NCBI RefSeq assembly: GCF_008000995.1
Contig: NZ_CP042828.1
Location: forward strand, 3,028,882-3,092,881
Direction: 5' to 3'
Origin: Ruania zhangjianzhongii
GTDB taxonomy: Bacteria > Actinomycetota > Actinomycetes > Actinomycetales > Beutenbergiaceae
Length of the DNA: 64,000 nucleotides
The position numbers and the translations under genes were made by a program. The first letter of the stretch is position 1. Every line of letters starts with the position of its first letter. The notes below the pieces were generated by a model, which saw only the letters and a list, made by a program, of their open reading frames with translations, was not told where the DNA came from and did not search any database. Shown here piece by piece: positions 14,182 through 21,472 of the stretch.

Positions 14182-14952
14182 ATGATCACCAGAACACGCA
14201 CCCACACTGCTGCCACCCTCGCAATCACCGGTCTGATCGCGCTCACCGCGGCTTGTTCCGGGCAGACCGTCGCCGACGAGCCGGCACCACCCACACTGGA
14301 CCCAGATGCCGGGATCGGGCAGGTACTCCTGCTCGGTGACTCGGTGGCGGCCGGCGAGGCCCTGCCGCTACGCGAGGCGTTCGCCGCTGCCGGCGTACCG
14401 TTCGAGTCCCGGGCCGCCACCGGTGGTGGAAACGTGGTGGGCCCCGGGTCCGAGGAGCGTTGGGGCGAGCTGCCCGGCGAGATCGCTGCAGCCGATCCGG
14501 AGATCGTCATCTACCAGCTCACCAGCTATGACTGGGGTACTCAGGCCGAACAGCAGGCAGGCTATGAGCGCCTGGTGGCCACAGTGGCCGAGGTCGGCGC
14601 CGACCTCCTCTTCGTCACTATGCCGCCGATCGAGCCGGACGACTTCTACGCACCGCACATGGACGAACTGGAGCGCGCCGACGACGTCGCCGCCGAGGTG
14701 GCCGAGGCCTCCGGTGGGGACGCGGTGCTCCTTGATGCACAGGCAGTCTGGAGCCCGACCTACCAGCGGGAGCGGGAGGGCACCCTCGACCGCAGCTCGG
14801 ACGGCATCCACACCTGTCCGCAGGGTGCGGCCCGGTTCACCGCCTGGCTGTTGGACGAGCTGGCCGCCGCCTACCCCGGCTTCACCCCGCCCGACCCGGC
14901 ACAGTGGGCGAACACCGGCTGGGCGTCGGCCGAGGACTTTCCTGGCTGCTGA
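14182..14952 (+). CDS. SGNH/GDSL-hydrolase lipoprotein
   Basis: 256 aa with a lipobox (LTAAC, Cys25) and SGNH blocks: LLLGDSVAAGE (catalytic Ser in block I), a glycine in ATGGGNVVG, QLTSYDWGTQ and the D-x-x-H block SDGIHTCPQGAARF. It is probably a surface esterase acting on O-acyl groups of glycans. It is divergent from the two-component operon and near an acyltransferase-3 gene, the usual partner of such domains. Its 3' end overlaps the convergent SDR gene by 71 bp. Confidence 0.85.
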   Translation: MITRTRTHTAATLAITGLIALTAACSGQTVADEPAPPTLDPDAGIGQVLLLGDSVAAGEALPLREAFAAAGVPFESRAATGGGNVVGPGSEERWGELPGEIAAADPEIVIYQLTSYDWGTQAEQQAGYERLVATVAEVGADLLFVTMPPIEPDDFYAPHMDELERADDVAAEVAEASGGDAVLLDAQAVWSPTYQREREGTLDRSSDGIHTCPQGAARFTAWLLDELAAAYPGFTPPDPAQWANTGWASAEDFPGC

Positions 14953-15868
14953 GCCCTGCTCGCGGTGTGGGCTGACCTCCGTTGACATGGATGGTTGCGC
15001 CGATCACATAGCTCGATTCCGGGGAAGCCAGGAACACATACGCGGGAGCGAGCTCAGTGGGCTGACCGGCTCGGCCGAGCCCGGTGTCCTTCCCGAACTC
15101 CGGCAGCGCCTCGATCGGCTGGCCCTGGCTGGGCTGCAGCACTGTCCAGATCGGTCCGGGCGCCACCGCGTTGACCCGGATCCCCTTCGGTGCGAGTTCT
15201 TCGGCCAGACCCTTGGAGAAATTGTTGATCGCCGCTTTGGTGGAGGCGTAGTCCAGCAGCGTGGGCGAGGGCTGGTAGGCCTGGATCGAGGTGCTGTTGA
15301 TGATCGAGGATCCCGCTGGCAGATGTGTCAGGGCAGCCCGGGTCACCCGGAACATGGCCAGGATGTTCGCGGCAAATGTCTCTTCCAGCTGGTCATCCGG
15401 GATGTCGGCGAGCCCTTCGGTGGCCACCTGCTTGCCGGCGTTGTTCACCAGGATGTCCAGCCCGCTGAGCGCGTCCACCGCCTGCTCCACCAGCTGGACG
15501 CAGAAGGCGGGGTCGATGAGATCCCCGGTGATCACTACGGCGCGGCGCCCGGACTCGCTGATGATCCGGGCCACGTTCTCGGCATCCTCCGCCTCGGCAG
15601 GCAAGCAGGCGATCGCCACATCGGCTCCTTCCCGGGCGAACGCGATGGCGGTCGCGGCACCGATCCCGGAGTCGCCGCCGGTGATCAGTGCCTTGCGGCC
15701 CTGGAGGCGGCCCGTTCCTCGGTAGGAGTGCTCACCGATGTCCGGGGTGGGCACCATCTCTGCCTCGAGCCCCGGTTCGCTCTGGCTCTGCTCCGGTGGG
15801 CTGATCGACCGGTAGCGGTCCACCGGGTTGATGAAGCTCAGCTGGTCGGTCTCGGACTGGACGGACAT
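14882..15868 (-). CDS. SDR-family oxidoreductase, general-stress type (YhdF/YdaD-like)
   Basis: From ATG 15868 (AGAGGA 6 nt upstream) the product is 328 aa. The N-terminal extension YRSISPPEQSQSEPGLEAEMVP precedes GRKALITGGDSGIGAATA, NNAG, STSIQAY and LDYASTKAAIN. This long-SDR group is common in stress regulons. Homologues normally end soon after HVNGG; here about 28 extra residues (PTPRAGLSSQE...) overlap the SGNH gene, suggesting loss of the original stop. Confidence 0.88.
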   Translation of the reverse strand: MSVQSETDQLSFINPVDRYRSISPPEQSQSEPGLEAEMVPTPDIGEHSYRGTGRLQGRKALITGGDSGIGAATAIAFAREGADVAIACLPAEAEDAENVARIISESGRRAVVITGDLIDPAFCVQLVEQAVDALSGLDILVNNAGKQVATEGLADIPDDQLEETFAANILAMFRVTRAALTHLPAGSSIINSTSIQAYQPSPTLLDYASTKAAINNFSKGLAEELAPKGIRVNAVAPGPIWTVLQPSQGQPIEALPEFGKDTGLGRAGQPTELAPAYVFLASPESSYVIGATIHVNGGQPTPRAGLSSQESPRPTPSRCSPTVPGRAG

Positions 15869-15951
15869 GGCAGATCCTCTCCGCGTGCTGGTCACGTGCT
15901 GCCAGCCTGTGCGACAGAGCTCTCGGGCGCACGCCCAGGGACCTCGCGGGC

Positions 15952-16940
15952 TCAGAAGCTGATGCCGTGCTCGCGCCGGTAGCTGCCGAGCAGCGCGTCT
16001 ACCACCCGCGCGGTCCGGGCGGCGCTCTCTCCGGTGCTCGGCGAGGTCCCGCGGCCGCAGAGCTCATCCACCACTGTCTGGATCAGCGGCTGCTGCACGG
16101 TGGCAGGATACGGTGCGTCGATCTTCTCGGTACCGGCCGCGGTTCGTAGCCGCAGCGGCTCCTCGCCGAACGAGGAGAAGGTCAGCTGGCCGTCGGTGCC
16201 GATGATCTCCACCTCGTCCCGGAACTCACCCGCCGCATAGCACCACAGGCCGGTACCGACGACGGCGGAGCCCAGCTCGAAGGTCGCGCTCACCAGGTCT
16301 TCGGCCGGGTAGGCAGCGCTGGTGTTCTTGGCGAACCCGTGTACGCGGGCCACGGGGCCGAGCAGGTGGTCGATCAGGTCGAGTGTGTGCGAGCCGAGGT
16401 CGACGAAGTGGCCGCCGCCGGCCACCTCGGGGCGCACCCGCCACGGCATGTCCCCGCCCTCATCGATCGGCGCCGGCTGGAAGTTCTCGATCCGGAACGC
16501 GCGCACCGCACCGATCGCTCCGCCGTCGAGCAGGTCCTTGGCTTTGACGAAGCGTGGCATCGCCGGTAGTAGGCCACGAACAGCGGCAGCCCGCTGCGCC
16601 GCGAGGCGGAGAGCATCTCCTCGCACTCCGCGGCGGTGCGGGCCATCGGCTTCTCCACGTACACCGGCTTACCGGCCTCGAGCACGCGCACGGTGTACTC
16701 GGCATGCGAGTCCGGTGGAGTGGCGATGTAGACCGCGTCCACGTCCGGGTCGGCGATCAGCGCGTCGGCGTCGTCGTACCAGCGCGGCACACCGTGCCGG
16801 CGGGCGTAGTCGGCCGCCAGTTCGCCGTTGCGGCGCATCACCGCCACCAGCTCGGAACCCTCCGCCTGCTGGAACCCGGGACCGCTCTTGACCTCTGTCA
16901 CATTGCCCACGCCGATGATCCCCCAGCGCACTGTCTCCAT
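15952..16940 (-). pseudogene. Gfo/Idh/MocA-family oxidoreductase, frameshifted
   Basis: The N-terminal frame (16940 leftward) has VRWGIIGVGNVTEVKSGPG, the Rossmann turn, and KPVYVEKPMA, the family EKP motif. At about 16560 it loses the family, while another frame continues with MPRFVKAKDLLDGGAIGAV and the alpha/beta substrate domain (GGGHFVDLGSHTLDLIDHLLG). The expected join is AYYRRxMPRFVK; the DNA there reads tactaccggcgatgcc, four bases short of an in-frame join, in a CGG-rich spot prone to slippage. Repaired, it would be a ~330-aa NAD(P)-dependent sugar or inositol oxidoreductase. It is either a recent pseudogene or a sequence error. Confidence 0.85.
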
Positions 16941-17020
16941 GTGGCCAGACTATCGCTGGACTGCCCCGACGCACTGATCGGCCCGGCTGCCGATCCGCTC
17001 CGACACGCGCCGGCCATTAT

Positions 17021-17078
17021 AGTCAAGTAAGTGCTTGACTCTCTGGTGAGTCACCTCCATACTCAAGTACATGCTTGA
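17021..17078. promoter_or_regulatory. Duplicated ArsR operator and leaderless promoter
   Basis: Two inverted repeats occur: AGTCAAG / CTTGACT around 6 bp (17021-17040) and TCAAG / CTTGA around 6 bp (17063-17078). Their centres are exactly 40 bp apart. The first overlaps a -35 TTGACT (17035-17040), the second covers the start codon at 17071. A -10 CATACT lies at 17058-17063, spacer 17 bp. The predicted RNA start is the ATG. This is a compact self-repression module. Confidence 0.8.
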
Positions 17079-17460
17079 CCATTCGGACACCCTGGACCGC
17101 GCGTTCCACGCGCTCTCCGACCCGAGCCGGCGGCAGATGCTCGACCAGCTCGCTACCGGTCCGACCTCGGTCAGTGAGCTCGCCCGCCCGCTGGCGATGA
17201 CTCTCGCCGCAGTGGTGCAACACGTCCAGGTGCTGGAGTCGAGCGGGCTGATCAGTTCGCACAAGGCCGGCCGGGTGCGGATCTGCACGATCGACGATGC
17301 AGCGCTGCGCGGATGCGAACAGTGGTTCATCGACCGCCGGGTGGTCTGGGAACGCCGGCTCGATCGCCTCGGCGCCGTGCTGGACGAGCAGGTCACCCCC
17401 GACGAGCAGGTATCGCCGCCACCACGCAGATCATCTCCGAGAAGATATGAAGGGTCTTGA
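17071..17460 (+). CDS. ArsR/SmtB-family regulator (SdpR-like)
   Basis: 129 aa with a winged HTH: DTLDRAFHALSDPSRRQMLD, then SVSELARPLAMTLAAVVQHVQVLESSGLI and the wing SHKAGRVRICTI. No metal-binding Cys or His cluster is present, so it belongs to the non-metal ArsR group that usually precedes SRPBCC/AHSA1 genes. The ATG sits inside the second operator and at the predicted transcription start, so translation is probably leaderless. It is 3 bp from the next gene. Confidence 0.93.
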   Translation: MLDHSDTLDRAFHALSDPSRRQMLDQLATGPTSVSELARPLAMTLAAVVQHVQVLESSGLISSHKAGRVRICTIDDAALRGCEQWFIDRRVVWERRLDRLGAVLDEQVTPDEQVSPPPRRSSPRRYEGS

Positions 17461-17463
17461 GCT

Positions 17464-17916
17464 ATGAGCCTCAGCCACGACAGCTGGACGATCGAACGCG
17501 ACTACCCCCACCCTCCTGACCGGGTGTTCGCAGCGTGGGCGGATCCGAGCACCAAGGTGCGCTGGTTCGACCTGTCCGGGACCGCCGATCCGGACTACCA
17601 CAGCGACTTCCGAGTCGGCGGCACCGAAAGCTTCCGCACACCCGTCGGGTCCCGCCCAGACTTCACCTATACCGCGCAGTACCGGGACATCGTGCCGGAT
17701 GAACGGATCGTCACTACCTATGAGATGGCGATGGACGGGCAACGCACCTCGGTCTCGGTAGCGACGCTCGAGCTGTCCAGCACAGCAGCCGGCACCCACC
17801 TCGTCTACACCGAGCAAGGGGTCTACCTCGACGGACTCGACAACGCCCAAGACCGCAGCCTGGGTACGGCCAGTCAGCTCGATCGGCTCGGCGCAGTACT
17901 GGACGGGCAGTCATGA
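17464..17916 (+). CDS. SRPBCC / AHSA1-family protein
   Basis: 150 aa of START/Bet v1-like fold: IERDYPHPPDRVFAAWADPSTKVRWF and the C-terminal RLGAVLDG typical of AHSA1 domains. The cavity may bind a hydrophobic ligand or the protein may have a chaperone-like role. Together with the upstream ArsR gene this forms the widespread arsR-AHSA1 pair. Its stop overlaps the next start (ATGA at 17913-17916), indicating coupled translation. Confidence 0.9.
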   Translation: MSLSHDSWTIERDYPHPPDRVFAAWADPSTKVRWFDLSGTADPDYHSDFRVGGTESFRTPVGSRPDFTYTAQYRDIVPDERIVTTYEMAMDGQRTSVSVATLELSSTAAGTHLVYTEQGVYLDGLDNAQDRSLGTASQLDRLGAVLDGQS

Positions 17917-18341
17917 CCGCGGCGGACGAGCTGCGCGCGCTGGTCGAGGAGCGGGTGCGGGCGGTCCGAGAGAAGGACGGCACCACCCTGATCGCGCGGC
18001 CCACTGAGGACGTCGTCACCTTCGACGTGCTCCCCCCGCTGAGCTCCCGCGGCAGCCACGCCACAGCGGGGCACCTTCAGCAGTGGTTCGACGGCTATCG
18101 CGGCCGGATCGACTACACCGTGCGCGATCTGCAGGTGCATGCCCAGAGCGACCTCGGCTTCTGCTCGTTCCTCTACCACGTGGGTGGAACACTCACGACG
18201 GGCGAGGCGGTGAACATGTGGGTTCGCGCCACTCTGTGCTGCCGCCGCATCGATGGCCGCTGGCGCATCGTGCACGACCACGAATCGGTGCCCTTCGATC
18301 CCGCCACCGGCCGGGCCCTGACCGGCCTCGAACCGCAGTAG
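17913..18341 (+). CDS. SnoaL-like / NTF2-fold protein
   Basis: 142 aa with the NTF2-like pattern: ALVEERVRAVREKDGTTLIA, the central VVTFDVLPPL and the terminal strand WRIVHDHESVPFDP. Such domains bind small ligands or act as isomerases or hydrolases; no catalytic residues can be assigned. It is the third gene of the ArsR operon. Confidence 0.87.
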   Translation: MTAADELRALVEERVRAVREKDGTTLIARPTEDVVTFDVLPPLSSRGSHATAGHLQQWFDGYRGRIDYTVRDLQVHAQSDLGFCSFLYHVGGTLTTGEAVNMWVRATLCCRRIDGRWRIVHDHESVPFDPATGRALTGLEPQ

Positions 18342-18416
18342 TGGGCAGAACCTCCCCCATCGGGGAACCTCACCCTCGTGCGTACCGATACCGAGCCTCC
18401 TGGTTAGAGTGGTCGC

Positions 18417-19418
18417 GTGCTCCCGCCATCGCCGCACCCGGGGACCGGGTCCACGGACGCCATCACCCTGCCGCGCTCACTACTCGACGGGGTGGGCGCC
18501 ACCGCTGCGGGCGCCGCGTGGATCGAACAGCTGCCCCAGCTGGTCCAGCGCGCCCAAGAACGCTGGCAGGTGCAGCTGGCCCAGCCATTCGGGGTCGGCA
18601 CCGCTGCCTGGACCGCACCGGGCACGCTCCCGGACGGGACCCCGGTCGTGGTGAAGATCTCCTTCCCGCACGATGAGGCCCGGCACGAGGCGACTGCACT
18701 GCGTCTGTGGCACGGGTGGGCGGCCGTCGAGCTGCTCGACCATCACGGCGAGGACTGGGCACTGCTGCTGCGGCGGGCGCACCCGGGCACACCGATGCTG
18801 CACGACACCTCCCCAGCCGAACTTCGGGTGAGCCACGGGGTGGAGGTGCTGCGCAACCTGCACCAGGCGGAGACCACGGCAGCGCAGCTGCCGTACTTGA
18901 CCACTGTCAGTGCCCGCTGGGCCATGATCGCCGGCGAGCGCGCCACCCGGTGGGCTCCGATGCTCACCGGGGGCGAGTATCTGGTCCGGACCGGGTTGGA
19001 TCTGCTCCGCGCGTTCGGAACTCCAGGGGCCCGACCCGGGCCGGTCGTGCTGCTGCACGGCGACCTGAACCCCGGCAACCTACTCCTGGACGCGCCCACG
19101 CAGGACCCCGGCCATTGGCTCGCCATCGACCCGAAGCCCATGGTCGGCGATCCGGCCTACGATCTGTGGCCACTGCTGGCGCAGGTGGACCAACCCTTCG
19201 CCGCACCGGACCCGCAGGCACTGCTGCGGCACCGGGTTCAGCTGGCCGCGACAGCACTCGGCATCCCGCCGTTGCGGATCACCGAGTGGGCACTGGCCCG
19301 CACGATCGAGTCGCTCCTGTGGCAGCTGGAGACCTTCACCGATCCCGCCCGGCGGGAAGCCGCCCGTGCTGCCGACCTGCGCCAGGCCGAGGTCTGGTAC
19401 CGGCTCTCCTACGGCTGA
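18417..19418 (+). CDS. Aminoglycoside/hydroxyurea phosphotransferase-family kinase
   Basis: 333 aa kinase-like fold: TPVVVKISFPHDEARHEATALRLW carries the ATP-lysine and helix-C glutamate, the catalytic loop is LLHGDLNPGNLLL, and the metal aspartate is in WLAIDPKPMVGDPAYDLWPLL. This arrangement matches APH(6)/streptomycin-6-kinase-like proteins, many of which have no proven resistance role. GTG 18417 is 6 nt after TAGAGT (18405-18410), a leaderless arrangement. The natural substrate is unknown. Confidence 0.85.
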   Translation: MLPPSPHPGTGSTDAITLPRSLLDGVGATAAGAAWIEQLPQLVQRAQERWQVQLAQPFGVGTAAWTAPGTLPDGTPVVVKISFPHDEARHEATALRLWHGWAAVELLDHHGEDWALLLRRAHPGTPMLHDTSPAELRVSHGVEVLRNLHQAETTAAQLPYLTTVSARWAMIAGERATRWAPMLTGGEYLVRTGLDLLRAFGTPGARPGPVVLLHGDLNPGNLLLDAPTQDPGHWLAIDPKPMVGDPAYDLWPLLAQVDQPFAAPDPQALLRHRVQLAATALGIPPLRITEWALARTIESLLWQLETFTDPARREAARAADLRQAEVWYRLSYG

Positions 19419-19583
19419 GCCGGACCGTTCGGGCTCCTTGACGCGGTGACCCGGCCCACCCACCTCCTCGGGCCCACTGAGGGGCGCTGCCGGGGGCCTG
19501 GTCCGGTCACGCGATACACCCGATCAGCAGATAGACACGCGTCTGCGCACGCGTGAGGTCCCACCCTGGGGCAGACTGGCGGC

Positions 19584-20792
19584 GTGAAGATGACCACCCG
19601 GCGGCGGACCACGGCACGCGGGGCCCAGATGCCGAAGCTGACCCGTTCCCCGGCTCGTGGTGCCCGCCTGCACGCCCATCGCCTGCCCGAGCGGCACCTG
19701 CGCGCCGAAGATGCCGGCGACGGTGTTCCCCGCTGGATGGTCAAGGCCGGCGGCTGGTCCTGGCGACTGCTCCTGGTGATCGCCGTCGTCTCGTTGTTCG
19801 TGTGGGCCACCGCCCGGATCCAACTCGTGTTCACCGCGGTCTTCCTGGCGCTGGTGTTCAGCTCGGTGCTTCGCCCGTTCGTGAACCTGATGGACCGGGT
19901 GATGCCCCGGCCGTTGGCCACCGCGCTGTCCATCCTCAGCGGCTTCCTGGTGGTCAGCGGGCTGATCACCTACGTGGTGGCCTCGGTGACAGGTCAGTGG
20001 AGCACGCTCTCGGACCGGTTCTCCGACGGTCTGAATGACCTGTTCGATCTGGCCCAGCACCTGCCGTTCGGCATCTCGATCACCACCACACAGCTCTCGG
20101 AGTGGGCCGATACGGCACTGGGGTGGGTCCAGCAGAATCAGGGCGAACTGCTGAACCGGGCGGCGGAAGGGGCCGGTTCGGTGTTCGAGACGTTCGCGAT
20201 CCTGGCGCTGGCGATCTTCTGCACGGTGTTCTTCCTGGCGCGCGGGAACGAGATGTGGCGCTGGTTCATCAACCAGCTGCCGGCCCGGCTGCGGGAGAAG
20301 TGGATGATCGCCGGTGGGGTGAGCTGGTACACCTTCTCCGGCTACGCCCGGGGCACCGTGATCATCGCCTTCGTGGACGGTGTGCTGGCGTTCATCGTGC
20401 TGATGGTCGCGGGAGTCCCGCTGGCGGCGCCGCTGGCGGTGCTGGTGTTCATCGGTGCGTTCATCCCGCTGGTGGGCGCACCGGCCGCGATGATCATCGC
20501 GATGATCGTGGCGCTGGCGGTCAACGGTCCGCTGAACGCGGTGATCGTCGGCATCTTCATCGCCTTGATCGGTCAGTTCGAGGGGCACGTGCTGCAGCCG
20601 ATGGTGATGGGCAAGCAGGTTTCCCTGCATCCAGTGGTAGTCGCTCTCGCGGTCACCTCCGGCACTCTGGTGGCCGGAATCCTCGGCGCGATCATCGTGA
20701 TCCCGATCGTCGCGGTGATCTGGTCGGTCTACGCGCGGCTGCGCACTGTGGACCCGCCGATGAAAGCGGATGAGGTGGTCACCACTCCATGA
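19584..20792 (+). CDS. AI-2E family (TerS/PerM-type) membrane transporter
   Basis: 402 aa; after a basic cytoplasmic N-terminus (to about residue 52) there are paired membrane segments, the long soluble insertion SDRFSDGLNDLFDLAQHLPFG, and the family motifs FIPLVGAPAAMIIAMIVAL and GQFEGHVLQPMVMGKQVSLHPVVVALAV. The substrate of this family is variable (not always AI-2). GTG 19584 is 6 nt after CAGACT, suggesting a leaderless message. Its stop overlaps the next start by 4 bp. The 165-bp gap before it shows no clear terminator. Confidence 0.92.
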   Translation: MKMTTRRRTTARGAQMPKLTRSPARGARLHAHRLPERHLRAEDAGDGVPRWMVKAGGWSWRLLLVIAVVSLFVWATARIQLVFTAVFLALVFSSVLRPFVNLMDRVMPRPLATALSILSGFLVVSGLITYVVASVTGQWSTLSDRFSDGLNDLFDLAQHLPFGISITTTQLSEWADTALGWVQQNQGELLNRAAEGAGSVFETFAILALAIFCTVFFLARGNEMWRWFINQLPARLREKWMIAGGVSWYTFSGYARGTVIIAFVDGVLAFIVLMVAGVPLAAPLAVLVFIGAFIPLVGAPAAMIIAMIVALAVNGPLNAVIVGIFIALIGQFEGHVLQPMVMGKQVSLHPVVVALAVTSGTLVAGILGAIIVIPIVAVIWSVYARLRTVDPPMKADEVVTTP

Positions 20793-21472
20793 GGGTGGCG
20801 AGTGCTGTCTCTGCCCGGGGCGAGGTGCTGCTCCGGCGGCGCGAGGATGCGCTGGAGCTGCGGGTGAACGGCGTGTTCGTGATGGATACGGCCGAAACCT
20901 CCACGGAGCGAGCCTTGGCGCGGGCGGGGCTGACCGGCTGTGCCCGTCCGGACCAGGTGCTCCTGGGCGGCCTCGGGCTGGGCTTCACCGCGGCGGAGGT
21001 GCTCGCCGATCCGCGGGTACAGCTCCTGGAAGTGGTGGAGATCGAGCCGGCGGTGATCGACTGGCTCGCCGACGGCACTGTCCCGCACGGTCCGGCGCTG
21101 CTGACCGATCCTCGCCTGCAGGTGGTCCCCGGCGACATTGCCGCGCATCTGCAGGCCCGGCCTCAGGAGTCGACGGACCTGGTGCTGCTGGACGTGGACA
21201 ACGGCCCGGGCTTCCTGGTGTACCCCCGCAACGCCGGGCTGTACGGCCAGGCGATGTTGGCCGAGGCGGCCAGGGTGCTGCGTCCCGGCGGCGCTGTAGT
21301 GATCTGGTCGGCGGCCCGGGCACCGGAGCTCGCCGAGGTGCTGGCGACCGTGTTCGCCGAGGTGTCGGAGTCGGCCCTGCCCGTGCGGCTGCAGGGCAGG
21401 GATGAGCAGTACTGGTTGTATACGGGCCGGGTCAGCGGAAGTCACGGGACCGGCTCGCCACCCTCAGGCTGA
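20789..21472 (+). CDS. Spermidine-synthase-like methyltransferase-fold protein
   Basis: 227 aa with the spermidine synthase core: LRVNGVFVMDTAETSTERALA, the nucleotide loop VLLGGLGLGFTAAEVLAD, EVVEIEPAVIDW and the DLVLLDVDNGPGFLV strand. In place of the polyamine-site Asp motif it has LDVDNGPG, typical of a large actinobacterial group of unknown function. It starts inside the transporter stop (ATGA, 20789-20792) and its 3' end overlaps dnaE2 by 41 bp, tail to tail. Confidence 0.85.
   Translation: MRVASAVSARGEVLLRRREDALELRVNGVFVMDTAETSTERALARAGLTGCARPDQVLLGGLGLGFTAAEVLADPRVQLLEVVEIEPAVIDWLADGTVPHGPALLTDPRLQVVPGDIAAHLQARPQESTDLVLLDVDNGPGFLVYPRNAGLYGQAMLAEAARVLRPGGAVVIWSAARAPELAEVLATVFAEVSESALPVRLQGRDEQYWLYTGRVSGSHGTGSPPSG

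Noticed and set aside
16540-16580. Programmed ribosomal frameshift in the Gfo/Idh/MocA gene
   Set aside because: No slippery heptamer or downstream structure is evident and the family is normally in one frame; a simple deletion explains it.
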